Numbered from the stretch's first letter, positions 6,789 through 14,420 are shown. The stretch: 16,314 nt of DNA from an uncultured Clostridium sp. (GCA_900552555.1 URZW01000028.1:1-16314), one strand, 5' to 3'. Numbers and translations are program-made. The notes: a model not told the origin generated them from the letters alone.

Positions 6789-7019
6789 GTTACTGTATAA
6801 TGGTTTCTTATGGTAGCAAGGAAGATAATAGTATTTGCAATTACCTGAATGTGATTGAAACAATATTAAAATTTATAAAATCTTTTTTGGACAAGAGTTC
6901 ACTTTAGTGGAAGGGAGTCCAAAAAAGATTTTATAAATTGTTATATTGTGTATTGAACCGAAGGTAATTGCAAATACTATTATCTTCCTTGCTACCATAA
7001 GAAAACATTATACAGTAAC
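6789..7019. mobile_element. 231-bp long palindromic repeat, copy 1 (MITE-like)
   Basis: The outer arms (6789-6846 and 6962-7019) are 58 bases long and differ at one base. Both begin GTTACTGTATAATG when read inwards. An inner pair of perfect 23-base arms (6870-6892 and 6917-6939), starting AATTTATAAAATC, surrounds a 24-base loop. The whole unit could form a near-continuous hairpin. A second copy runs off the window end at 16204. There is no ORF inside, so it would be a non-autonomous element. No clear target duplication is visible: the left flank is ...AAAATATA and the right flank is AATAATAT. It sits in the convergent gap between nth and the acyltransferase gene. Confidence 0.85.
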
Positions 7020-7071
7020 AATAATATATAAAATAGTAATAATATTTTAAATTATTTTTCAATCCAACATT

Positions 7072-7854
7072 TTAATTACTATTTCTTATATATTTTACAA
7101 CTTCCACATTACTCATTTTACTTCTTTCCACCATTTGATTATAAACTTTATCCCTCAAATTCTGCTGTTTTTCTTTCATCGTATTACACTCTTTATCTGG
7201 AAAAAAAGGACCATCAATATAAGAAACCAAACGAACTTTATCACTATTTTTTCCATAACTCTGATATGTATTAGTAACACAAAATACCGGAACATTTAAT
7301 TGAACTGGATATTTAAAAGAAACATTTTTAAATGGTCTTATCTTTGTATAATATGGCCAAATATGTGCTTCTGGGAAAATAGTTATGCTATTCCCCTTTT
7401 TTATTCTTGATTTTATTGTATCCAAGAAATTTTTCATTGCCTCTTTATTATCCGGTATTGGAATAGCACCAAGCATTTCTACTACATTTCCTAAAAATTT
7501 CATAGATACATTTTCAGGGTTAACAATAAAATAATTTCTTTTAGGATAATTTCCATTACTAGTAATAAATGTATCTGCAAATACCTGTGTATGATTTCCA
7601 TAAATAAAATATCCCTGTTTTTTATATGGTTTATATTTTTCTTTTCCTACATATTTTATTTTTAATTTTATTTTTGCATACAAATATTTTATTGGCAAAC
7701 TCAATATATTTTGTAATAAAAAAGCTACTGCATTCCATATTACATTTTTATGAATATATTTATAATTTTCATCTATTTTTCTAGGTGTTATTTCCGCTCC
7801 TGAAAACTCATCATTTAATTCATCACTATAGTAAATTGTTTTTTGTTTTTTCAT
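7072..7854 (-). CDS. PlsC-like lysophospholipid/glycerolipid acyltransferase, HX5D variant
   Basis: Probable membrane-associated acyltransferase of the LPLAT (PlsC) superfamily that moves a fatty acyl chain onto a glycerolipid or glycan. The start is the ATG at 7854, with AAAGGA 8 bases upstream. A TTG opening at 7875 would put that site inside the gene. The 260-residue product has motif I as GNHTQVFAD (His88), spaced HX5D rather than the usual HX4D. The motif III equivalent is IFPEAHIWPYY (about 159-169), with FPEA replacing FPEG. A hydrophobic stretch lies near 40-58. It is the last gene of the envelope cluster, 134 bases after the other acyltransferase and separated from it by a hairpin. 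The acceptor cannot be told from sequence. Confidence 0.85.
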   Translation of the reverse strand: MKKQKTIYYSDELNDEFSGAEITPRKIDENYKYIHKNVIWNAVAFLLQNILSLPIKYLYAKIKLKIKYVGKEKYKPYKKQGYFIYGNHTQVFADTFITSNGNYPKRNYFIVNPENVSMKFLGNVVEMLGAIPIPDNKEAMKNFLDTIKSRIKKGNSITIFPEAHIWPYYTKIRPFKNVSFKYPVQLNVPVFCVTNTYQSYGKNSDKVRLVSYIDGPFFPDKECNTMKEKQQNLRDKVYNQMVERSKMSNVEVVKYIRNSN

Positions 7855-7862
7855 CTTCTTAA

Positions 7863-7868
7863 TCCTTT
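7863..7868 (-). promoter_or_regulatory. ribosome binding site fixing the start of the 260-aa acyltransferase
   Basis: The complement reads AAAGGA, 8 bases before the ATG at 7854. The in-frame TTG at 7875 lies upstream of this site and is therefore unlikely to be the start. Confidence 0.75.
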
Positions 7869-7944
7869 CTTTCAAGGTATAAAATTCAAGCTAAAATTTC
7901 AAAACTGTTACAAATTGTATATATTTCTTCCAAAATTTAAAATT

Positions 7945-7973
7945 GGTTGGAAATCTAAATTTTCCAACCTTTT
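7945..7973. terminator. hairpin after the 308-aa acyltransferase
   Basis: GGTTGGAAA (7945-7953) and TTTCCAACC (7961-7969) are perfect 9-base arms. A TTTT run follows on the plus strand. On the minus strand, where the genes run, only AATTTT follows, so termination would be partial. It may set the relative expression of the two acyltransferase genes. Its ends resemble those of the hairpin at 2957-3009. Confidence 0.5.
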
Positions 7974-7988
7974 ATAATATTTTTATTA

Positions 7989-8915
7989 TTAAACATTTAC
8001 ATTTTTTTCGTTTACTTCTGTTGTATATTCTAGTGGAATTCCATAAAAATCTTCATATATATTTTTCCATACTTCAAAATTTTTATTTAACATCATTTCC
8101 ATATTTTCTCTTGATGATAAATTCTCATCTGGATAAATTGGTTCTGCAATGTTTACTGTATATTCTTGAATTGGATATCCTTCACCATCTATTTTATCAC
8201 TATCTTGCATTGTTATAAATATTGGTATAACTGGTACATTATTTCTAACTGCCATTTTAAATGCTCCATGTTTTAGTGGCTTTGGTTTTCTATAGTTCCA
8301 CCACATGCTTTGCTCAGGGTAAATTAATATAAAATCACCTTTTTGTAACAAAGTATCCACTGCCCTCATAAAATCAACCATTGTCCTTTTATTTGAACTC
8401 AATGGTAATGTATCACAATTTCTAAAAAAGAAACCATATAATCCTGGAAAATTTGTATAATTTCCTTCTCTTATTACTTTATGTAACCTTTTTTCTTCTA
8501 TTTTTCCTGACATTCTAAATACTTTTTCTACTGTAAAACAATCAAATGGATTGAAATGATTGCATGTTACTATTGCACCTGTTGAAATTTTATTTAGATT
8601 CTCCATTCCTCTTACTTCTTTTATTATTAACTTATTGTTTTTTAAAAGATTGTCTAAAAATCTTTCACCAACCTCATTTGCAAATATTCGTTTTAATTTA
8701 CTAGTCATTTTTTTTCTAAGATAATCAACATTTTCAGGTGTTAAAACTATTGTAGGTGGATCATCTTCTGCATCAACATCAAATTTTCCTTCTTTTTCAA
8801 GTTGTTCAATTTTCTTTAAAACTTCCTGTCTATATTGAGATTTTTCTATTGATTCCTGAACATCTTCTTGCTTATTCTTTCTTATTTTGACCAATATTTT
8901 TCCTTTTGATTTCAT
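7989..8915 (-). CDS. PlsC-like 1-acylglycerol-3-phosphate-type acyltransferase
   Basis: Second LPLAT-superfamily acyltransferase of the cluster, 308 residues. Motif I is CNHFNPFD with His120 and Asp125 in the usual HX4D spacing. Motif III is IYPEQSMWW (about 198-206), followed by KHGAFKMAVRNNVPVIPIFI, which matches the typical motif IV region. The first 75 or so residues form a charged, probably helical extension (RQEVLKKIEQLEKEGKF) not usual for a minimal PlsC. The AGGAGA ribosome site lies within the last codons of the upstream glycosyltransferase, whose stop is only 4 bases from this ATG. Translation is therefore probably coupled. The acyl acceptor is unknown; the neighbours suggest a glycolipid. 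Confidence 0.88.
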   Translation of the reverse strand: MKSKGKILVKIRKNKQEDVQESIEKSQYRQEVLKKIEQLEKEGKFDVDAEDDPPTIVLTPENVDYLRKKMTSKLKRIFANEVGERFLDNLLKNNKLIIKEVRGMENLNKISTGAIVTCNHFNPFDCFTVEKVFRMSGKIEEKRLHKVIREGNYTNFPGLYGFFFRNCDTLPLSSNKRTMVDFMRAVDTLLQKGDFILIYPEQSMWWNYRKPKPLKHGAFKMAVRNNVPVIPIFITMQDSDKIDGEGYPIQEYTVNIAEPIYPDENLSSRENMEMMLNKNFEVWKNIYEDFYGIPLEYTTEVNEKNVNV

Positions 8916-8919
8916 TAAA

Positions 8920-9849
8920 CTATCTCCTATTTATTCTATCATCGCCTACACAATCTGTTTCCTTTTGTGCTAATTCGATAAGTTTTGCACTATTGGCATC
9001 ATCTTTTTCTTTGTCTGCATCTGTATATTTTGCCCCAATTTCTTTTATTTCATTATAAAATTCTGTTTTTTCTGCATATTTCCAAAAATATTCTTGATAT
9101 AAAACATCATCAAAATACCATGGTTTAGCACCTAAATTATAGTGAATTAAGTTTATATCACCATCTCTTTTTCCCATAATTGGCATTCTATTCCAAGAAT
9201 AGTCAATCATCTTAACTCTTCCTTTACATAGTCTATTTAAATAATCCTGGTCTTGAGCCACTTCAAATCTAATCTTTCCTAGCATATATATGAATTTTTC
9301 TTCAAATTTATATTTTCTTAATTCTTTTAAATTCATAACTATAACACCAGCGTTGAAATATTTATTATAATCTGCAACTCCAACCACTCTTTCAACATAA
9401 TCTTTAAATGGATCTATAGTTTGAACTACACCATCTGGTACTGCAGCTATTAAATTATCTTCCATATCAACATTATATAAATCTGCAATGTCTGCTAAGC
9501 ATATTGTATCACTGTCTATATATACAGCTTTATCATATTCTGGGTATAGTTCTGGTATAAATAATCTATAATATGTTGTATTTGAAAAATAATTACGTGT
9601 ATATAATTTTTCTTTTATTTCTTCTAATTGTTTATTTAAGTCAACAAATTCTATACTAATATTTTCTTTTTCATATTTTTTTATTCTTGATTTATTTTCG
9701 TCTGAGACACTTGTGTATAATATTTTTATTGCATATTTATTCTCTTTTGATGTATTATCTATTAATGATTTTAATGCTACCCCTAAAAAAGGAATATATC
9801 CATTATCTACTGCAAAAAATACTGGTATTTCATTTACTTCTTTATTCAT
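8920..9849 (-). CDS. glycosyltransferase family 8 protein (309 aa)
   Basis: Retaining GT-A glycosyltransferase of the LPS-galactosyltransferase/glycogenin type. It opens with IPVFFAVDNGYIPFLGVALKS, the GT8 nucleotide-sugar entry strand. The metal-binding DxD is YIDSDT (Asp112/Asp114). FNAGVIVMNL and AQDQDYLN follow, and the late metal-ligand His is HYNLGAKPW (His236). There is no membrane segment, so it is probably cytoplasmic, acting on a membrane-bound or protein acceptor. The ATG overlaps the end of the upstream GT8 gene by 8 bases (GTAAATGAATAA), and AGAGGGAG lies about 9 bases before it. The donor and acceptor sugars cannot be predicted. The tail beyond about residue 270 is Asp/Glu/Lys-rich and specific to this gene. 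Confidence 0.92.
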   Translation of the reverse strand: MNKEVNEIPVFFAVDNGYIPFLGVALKSLIDNTSKENKYAIKILYTSVSDENKSRIKKYEKENISIEFVDLNKQLEEIKEKLYTRNYFSNTTYYRLFIPELYPEYDKAVYIDSDTICLADIADLYNVDMEDNLIAAVPDGVVQTIDPFKDYVERVVGVADYNKYFNAGVIVMNLKELRKYKFEEKFIYMLGKIRFEVAQDQDYLNRLCKGRVKMIDYSWNRMPIMGKRDGDINLIHYNLGAKPWYFDDVLYQEYFWKYAEKTEFYNEIKEIGAKYTDADKEKDDANSAKLIELAQKETDCVGDDRINRR

Positions 9850-10684
9850 TTACTTTTTCTCCCTCTTTATGTTCATATTTCTTTTTTAAATTAATATACT
9901 CTTCTAAATCTTTGTCAAAAGCATGACATTTTAAAATTTTGTGTACCTCTTCTATTTGCCATTGCTTATAATTTTCTGTATGCGGATATGGTCTCCATAA
10001 AAGCCTTTTACAAAAATGACATATTACTGTATCCTCTTTATTAAACTTTGATTGTTCATTATATATCCTTGGCAACAACAATTTTGATGTTGTTGAATAA
10101 TATATTGCACTTTGGTCTGCAAATAATAATTTTCTATTTTTAATTAATTTCCTTGATTTTTTCAATAATCCTGTTTCTTTTATTTTTTTCATATTTAATA
10201 AAAGCATTCCTGCATTTATATAATCAGAATACAAAATCTTTGAACCATATTTTTCTTTTACCGCTGCATATTCATACTCTGTTATGTCTGTATTATATAA
10301 TTTTGAAATATCTCCATTTGCCATCATATCAATATCAAGGTATAAAAGTTTATCAGGCATATCTGGAACTAAATCTGCAAGCAATCTTAATAATGTATAA
10401 GGTGTACAATATGCATCTTCATTTTTACAATGTCCAAATTCTTTTTCATATATATCTGTTACATCAATTTTTATTACTTTATTTTCTGAATTTTTTTCTT
10501 TAACAACTTTATCCAAAAAATCCACTTGTTCATCTTCTATTGATGTATATTCTGGCTTTATTCTAGATAAATCCATTGTAAATATATAACATGTTATATC
10601 TGATTCTGTTCTGTTTGTTATTGATATTAGTTCTGTTAATGCTCCATCAAAAACCTTTCCATTACCACATAAAAGTATATTCAT
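9842..10684 (-). CDS. divergent glycosyltransferase family 8 protein (280 aa)
   Basis: A second GT8-type enzyme. The N-terminus (MNILLCGNGKVFDGALTELIS) holds the nucleotide-binding strand. DxD is KLLYLDIDMMANGDIS (Asp117/Asp119). The other family landmarks are YINAGMLLLNM, LFADQSAIYY and VICHFCKRLLW (His223, in place of the common HxxG.KPW). It is shorter and more diverged than its neighbour at 8920-9849. AGGGG lies about 8 bases before the ATG. It is preceded by the flippase-like gene (55-base gap) and overlaps the next GT8 gene by 8 bases. Two adjacent GT8 enzymes suggest addition of two different sugars in sequence, which is inference. Confidence 0.85.
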   Translation of the reverse strand: MNILLCGNGKVFDGALTELISITNRTESDITCYIFTMDLSRIKPEYTSIEDEQVDFLDKVVKEKNSENKVIKIDVTDIYEKEFGHCKNEDAYCTPYTLLRLLADLVPDMPDKLLYLDIDMMANGDISKLYNTDITEYEYAAVKEKYGSKILYSDYINAGMLLLNMKKIKETGLLKKSRKLIKNRKLLFADQSAIYYSTTSKLLLPRIYNEQSKFNKEDTVICHFCKRLLWRPYPHTENYKQWQIEEVHKILKCHAFDKDLEEYINLKKKYEHKEGEKVNE

Positions 10685-10739
10685 AATTTTTCCCCTATTT
10701 TTTTAATCTTCCATATTATATATTATATTTTTATTTTTT

Positions 10740-11783
10740 TCAACTTTTTTCATCGTTATTTTCATTATTTTTTTCTTCCATTTTTTGGTATTTAAATGCA
10801 TTCATCATTGTTACAATAGCACTTACAATTATTAATAAATAAAAATTTATTCCTCTATTTAATATCATTGCACTGCTTATTACACTTTGTGGGAACACAG
10901 TTTTAAATATTTCTATAAATCCACCTTCAGTTACTCCAACCGCACCTGGTGATGGTATTCCTGAAACTGTTCCATATAATACTGCTTGTATGCTTACAAT
11001 TTTAAATATATTAAATTCATTTAATCCAAATGAACGATATACCCAATATGATACACTATAAAGCGCAAAAAATTCAATATATGTTGTTACTATCGTTTTC
11101 AATATTACTAATCTATTATTTTTTATGTAATCACTACTGTTTTGATATTTACTTAATTCTACTTGAATTTTTTCACGTTTTTGTTCTACATTTTTAATCT
11201 TTAATTTTTTCATTATTTTAACTACAAAGCCAATTAATTTTTGTAATAATTTTTTTGACAATATTGCAATTAATAATAATGATAATGCACTTGCATTTAA
11301 TACTATTCCTATTACAAAAAACCATATCATTGCTGTATTCAAAATGCCATGATTAATCGCAACACCTATTAGTGCCAATGATATAGTTACTATTTGCATA
11401 CTACTTAAATTTATTAAAAGTGCCAATGTTGAATTTGCGACTGATATTTTATCTTTATACATATAGTATATCTGCATTGGTTGCCCACCACTTGCTGCTG
11501 GTGTTATTCCACTAAAGAAAAATCCTATTAAAGCATATTTTATATTATTAAAAAATGATGTTTTTTCATTTAATGCTTTTAGTGTTCTCCCTATGTTTAT
11601 TGCTTCACATAGTACATATATGCACATGCTAATTACTGCTATTAAAACAAATTGTAATTTTACTGTTCCAATTATTTCAAATATTTCATCTATATTTTGG
11701 TCTTTTAAAATTATATAAAATGTTAATATTATTAACAATATAAATATAATTGCATTTCTTATTGTTTTACCTTTTCTTTTCAT
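10740..11783 (-). CDS. flippase-like multi-pass membrane protein (LPG_synthase_TM / UPF0104)
   Basis: Polytopic membrane protein of 347 residues. It belongs to the family that includes the membrane domain of the lysylphosphatidylglycerol synthase MprF and the UPF0104 proteins, often proposed to flip lipids. About seven or eight hydrophobic segments are visible, beginning at residues 10-27 and 41-60. Conserved family stretches are GITPAASGGQPMQIYYMYK and GIPSPGAVGVTEGGFIEIF. A charged cytoplasmic loop (KIMKKLKIKNVEQKREKIQ) lies in the middle. It lacks the soluble aminoacyl-transferase domain of MprF, so it is not itself a lysyl-PG synthase. Its ribosome site (GGATGG) is weak. It is the first gene of the envelope cluster, and by inference moves a glycolipid made by the downstream enzymes. 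Confidence 0.88.
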   Translation of the reverse strand: MKRKGKTIRNAIIFILLIILTFYIILKDQNIDEIFEIIGTVKLQFVLIAVISMCIYVLCEAINIGRTLKALNEKTSFFNNIKYALIGFFFSGITPAASGGQPMQIYYMYKDKISVANSTLALLINLSSMQIVTISLALIGVAINHGILNTAMIWFFVIGIVLNASALSLLLIAILSKKLLQKLIGFVVKIMKKLKIKNVEQKREKIQVELSKYQNSSDYIKNNRLVILKTIVTTYIEFFALYSVSYWVYRSFGLNEFNIFKIVSIQAVLYGTVSGIPSPGAVGVTEGGFIEIFKTVFPQSVISSAMILNRGINFYLLIIVSAIVTMMNAFKYQKMEEKNNENNDEKS

Positions 11784-11812
11784 TTTTTACCATCCATTTT
11801 CTCTTTTATATA

Positions 11813-11885
11813 GTGCACTGAACCTGAGAAAGATAGAACAAATCTGAAAAAAATCAAGATTTTTTCAGTAAATTTGTTCGTGCAC
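11813..11885. repeat. 73-bp interrupted palindrome between the 81-aa gene and the flippase-like gene
   Basis: GTGCAC lies at both ends (11813-11818 and 11880-11885). Inside are GAACAAAT (11836-11843) with ATTTGTTC (11872-11879), and CTGAAAAAAATC with GATTTTTTCAG in the core. Seventeen unpaired bases interrupt the left side. It could be a terminator-like hairpin for the 81-aa gene or a degenerated mobile repeat. Confidence 0.6.
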
Positions 11886-11891
11886 AAAAAT

Positions 11892-12137
11892 TTATGTATC
11901 ACTTATAATTTTATATTCAATATCTTCCATATCAGGGAACATCTCTTTAACCCTTTTCAATGTAAGCATTGACATTTTAGGTTGAGGATTCTTCTTGTGG
12001 TCTGTTAGTAATTTTTGTGTATAGCAATTTGGTGCTGTTTTAAATAATAAATATCTATTTCTCACATATGTGTAAAAAATCTGATACCCATTATTTAAAT
12101 CTTCCCACATCATTTCAAATGTATATTTTTCTTCCAT
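11892..12137 (-). CDS. conserved-looking hypothetical protein (81 aa)
   Basis: An 81-residue protein with AAAGGAAAAG about 8 bases before its ATG. The sequence is rich in aromatic residues (WEDLNNGYQIFYTYVRNRYLLF form) with a Lys-rich middle and an acidic C-terminus ending KIISDT. It has no signal peptide, no membrane segment and only one Cys. Composition and the good ribosome site argue for a real gene. I do not recognise the family. It lies downstream of ligA, separated by the 12179-12313 inverted repeat, and upstream of the envelope cluster. No promoter of its own was recognised, so it may rely on read-through. Confidence 0.65.
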   Translation of the reverse strand: MEEKYTFEMMWEDLNNGYQIFYTYVRNRYLLFKTAPNCYTQKLLTDHKKNPQPKMSMLTLKRVKEMFPDMEDIEYKIISDT

Positions 12138-12178
12138 AATCTTTTCCTTTCACTCACTTGTTATTTTATCCTTTTGGG

Positions 12179-12313
12179 TGTCCATTTGGGGACGGTTCTT
12201 TTTGGGACATTACTCCCAAATCAAACACATCCTAAATCCTTAGAACCTGAACGAACACGTCAATTGTAATTTTTTACCAAAATGTCCCAAAAAGAACCGT
12301 CCCTAAATGGACA
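12179..12313. repeat. 33-bp inverted repeat, GGGACGGTTC type, overlapping the ligA 3' end
   Basis: The left arm (12179-12211) begins TGTCCATTTGGGGACGGTTC and ends TTTTTGGGACATT. The right arm (12281-12313) is its reverse complement with one difference. The loop is 69 bases. The arms share the TGTC-GGGACG-CTTTTTG-ACA pattern with the repeat at 3660-3770. The right arm covers the last four codons of ligA, including its stop. The pattern resembles interspersed GGGACGGTTC repeats that I recall from many Firmicutes, sometimes near REP-associated (Y1-type) transposases. None is present here. Confidence 0.9.
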
Positions 12314-14303
12314 TTTTTTCAAATTCTTCTTCTGATATAACTGTAACCCCAAGGCTTTGAGCTTTAGTTAATTTACTTCCTGCATCTTCACCTGCTAAAA
12401 CATAATCTGTTTTTTTAGATACAGAACCTGATGTTTTTCCGCCTAGTCTTTCAATTATATCTTCTGCTTCTTTTCTTGTATATTTTTCTAAACTTCCTGT
12501 TAATACAAAAGTTTTTCCTTCAAATCTTTTGTCTGTACTTTCTTCTTCCAAACAATTCATATTAACACCAGCTGATTTTAATTTATTTAACAAGTCTGAT
12601 GTTTGTTCTTGTAAAAAGAATTCTCTAATACTATTTGCCATTACTTCTCCAATGTCTTTTATTTCACTTAGTTCTTCAAATGTTGCATTTGCTAAATTGT
12701 CCATTGTTCTGTATTTTCTTGCTAACATTTTTGATGCTTTTCCTCCAACATGTCTAATGCCTAATGCTGTTATTAATCTATATAAATCATTTTCCTTACT
12801 TGCATTAATACTGTCAATTAAGTTTTGTGCAAATTTTTTTCCATTCTTTTTTAGTGATGCAATGTCTTCAAATTTTAATTCGTATATATCTGATATATTA
12901 TGAATCAATTCTCTATCTAACAATTGTTGAATGATATTTTCTCCAAGTCCATCTATATTCATCGCTTCTCTTGATACAAAGTGAACCAGGTTTCTAAATA
13001 ATTTTGCTGGACATTCGATTCCTGTACATCTTACTGCTGATTCTCCTTCTTCTCTTACTGCTTCTGCTCCACATACTGGACATACTCTTGGCATTTCAAA
13101 GTCTTTTTCTTCGCCTGTTCTTTTTTCTTCAACAACTTTTACTATTTCAGGAATTACATCTCCTGCTTTTTGAATAATTACTGTATCACCTATTTTTAAT
13201 CCTTTTTCTTTTATAAAATCTTCATTGTGTAACGTTGTTTTTGATATTGTTGAACCTGCAACTTTTACTGGTTCTAGTATTGCCATTGGAGTGATTACAC
13301 CTGTTCTTCCAACTTGGCATACTATGTCTTTTAATGTTGTTTCTTTTTGTTCTGGTGGATATTTGTAAGCAATTGCCCATCTTGGTGTTTTTACTGTTGT
13401 TCCCAGTATCTCTCTGAATTTTAAATCATCAATTTTTATAACTGCTCCATCTATCCCAAATGTTAAGTCTTCTCTCATTTCTCCAATTTTTCTAATTGCA
13501 TCTTTTACTTCTTCTATTGTCTCACATGGTATACGAACAGGATTTACATTAAATCCAAGTTTATCTAGATATTCAAGTTCTTCAAAGTGTGAATTGAATT
13601 CTTTTCCATCTATTTTTTGAACATTAAATATATAAATATCAAGAGGTCTTGTTGCTGTTATTTTACTGTCTAATTGGCGAAGTGAACCTGCTGCTGCATT
13701 ACGGGCATTTGCAAACAATTCTTCTTCATTTTCTTCTCTTTCCTGATTCATTTGTTCAAAGTCTTTTTTAGAAATAAATACTTCACCACGAACTGTTATA
13801 TCTATTTTATCGTTTATTTCCATAGGAATTGTTTTTACTGTTTTTAAGTTTTGTGTTACATCTTCACCAACAAGTCCATTTCCCCTTGTTGCACCTCTAA
13901 CAAATTTTCCCTCTCTATATTCAAGCGCTGAGGATAAACCATCTATTTTTGTTTCTACTACATATTTTACTTTTTCTATTCCATTTTCTTTTGCCTTTTC
14001 TTCCATCTTATGGCAAAATTCTTCTACTTCTTCAAAACTAAAAATATCTTGCAAGCTTTGAAGTGGAACTTCATGTGTTACTTTTTCAAATCCCTCTTTT
14101 ACATGTCCACCCACTTTTTGTGTTAATGAATCTTTTGATAGAAATTGTGGATATTCTTTTTCTAAATTACGCAACTCTACCATTAACATATCATATTCAA
14201 AATCTGATATTTCTGGTGCATCATCATCATAATATTTTTGTGCATAATGTTCTGTTTGTTTTCGTAATTCTTCTATTCTTTTTTTCGCTTGTTTCTCATT
14301 CAT
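12303..14303 (-). CDS. ligA: NAD+-dependent DNA ligase LigA
   Basis: Seals nicks in DNA during replication and repair using NAD+. The 666-residue product has all domains. The N-terminal Ia region contains YYDDDAPEISDFEYD. The adenylation domain has catalytic Lys119 in ETKIDGLSS and RGATRGNGLVGEDVT (about 136-150). The OB fold lies around 325-395. The zinc finger has Cys 408, 411, 426 and 431, and helix-hairpin-helix repeats occupy about 440-590. The BRCT domain begins FEGKTFVLTGSLEKYTRKEA near 594. GAGGAGAG lies about 10 bases before the ATG. The last residues, MSI and stop, are encoded by the inverted repeat at 12281-12313, so the original C-terminus may have been replaced. Confidence 0.98.
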   Translation of the reverse strand: MNEKQAKKRIEELRKQTEHYAQKYYDDDAPEISDFEYDMLMVELRNLEKEYPQFLSKDSLTQKVGGHVKEGFEKVTHEVPLQSLQDIFSFEEVEEFCHKMEEKAKENGIEKVKYVVETKIDGLSSALEYREGKFVRGATRGNGLVGEDVTQNLKTVKTIPMEINDKIDITVRGEVFISKKDFEQMNQEREENEEELFANARNAAAGSLRQLDSKITATRPLDIYIFNVQKIDGKEFNSHFEELEYLDKLGFNVNPVRIPCETIEEVKDAIRKIGEMREDLTFGIDGAVIKIDDLKFREILGTTVKTPRWAIAYKYPPEQKETTLKDIVCQVGRTGVITPMAILEPVKVAGSTISKTTLHNEDFIKEKGLKIGDTVIIQKAGDVIPEIVKVVEEKRTGEEKDFEMPRVCPVCGAEAVREEGESAVRCTGIECPAKLFRNLVHFVSREAMNIDGLGENIIQQLLDRELIHNISDIYELKFEDIASLKKNGKKFAQNLIDSINASKENDLYRLITALGIRHVGGKASKMLARKYRTMDNLANATFEELSEIKDIGEVMANSIREFFLQEQTSDLLNKLKSAGVNMNCLEEESTDKRFEGKTFVLTGSLEKYTRKEAEDIIERLGGKTSGSVSKKTDYVLAGEDAGSKLTKAQSLGVTVISEEEFEKMSI

Positions 14304-14340
14304 TTTGTATCTCTCCTCGTTACAATATTTTTTCTTTCAT

Positions 14341-14369
14341 ATTATATACAAAACAGAAAAAAAAATAAA
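14341..14369 (-). promoter_or_regulatory. possible ligA promoter
   Basis: On the minus strand a perfect TATAAT (14346-14341) lies about 37 bases upstream of the ligA ATG. The -35 position, 17 bases upstream, reads TTTATT and is weak. It also overlaps the terminator of the LPKTG gene. Confidence 0.35.
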
Positions 14370-14397
14370 GGAATTTTTCAAATTTCCTTTATTTTTT
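14358..14397 (-). terminator. intrinsic terminator of the LPKTG protein gene
   Basis: On the minus strand AAAATAAAGGAA pairs with TTCCTTTATTTT around a loop of about 10 bases, and a long T run follows. It separates the LPKTG gene from ligA. Confidence 0.8.
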
Positions 14398-14420
14398 ATA
14401 TATCACAATTTATCTAATAA

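Noticed and set aside
6870..6939. Inner hairpin of the palindromic repeat as an intrinsic terminator of nth
   Set aside because: The T run precedes the stem and A residues follow it, so the order is wrong for intrinsic termination on either strand, although the large hairpin might still slow polymerase.
10740..11783. Calling this gene mprF (lysylphosphatidylglycerol synthase)
   Set aside because: Only the membrane flippase-like part is present; the soluble lysyl-transfer domain is missing.
12529..12903. Plus-strand open frame of 124 codons inside ligA
   Set aside because: It is the antisense shadow of a well-supported gene, has no ribosome site, and its composition (Ser/Phe/Leu-rich) is typical of reverse-strand frames in AT-rich genes.
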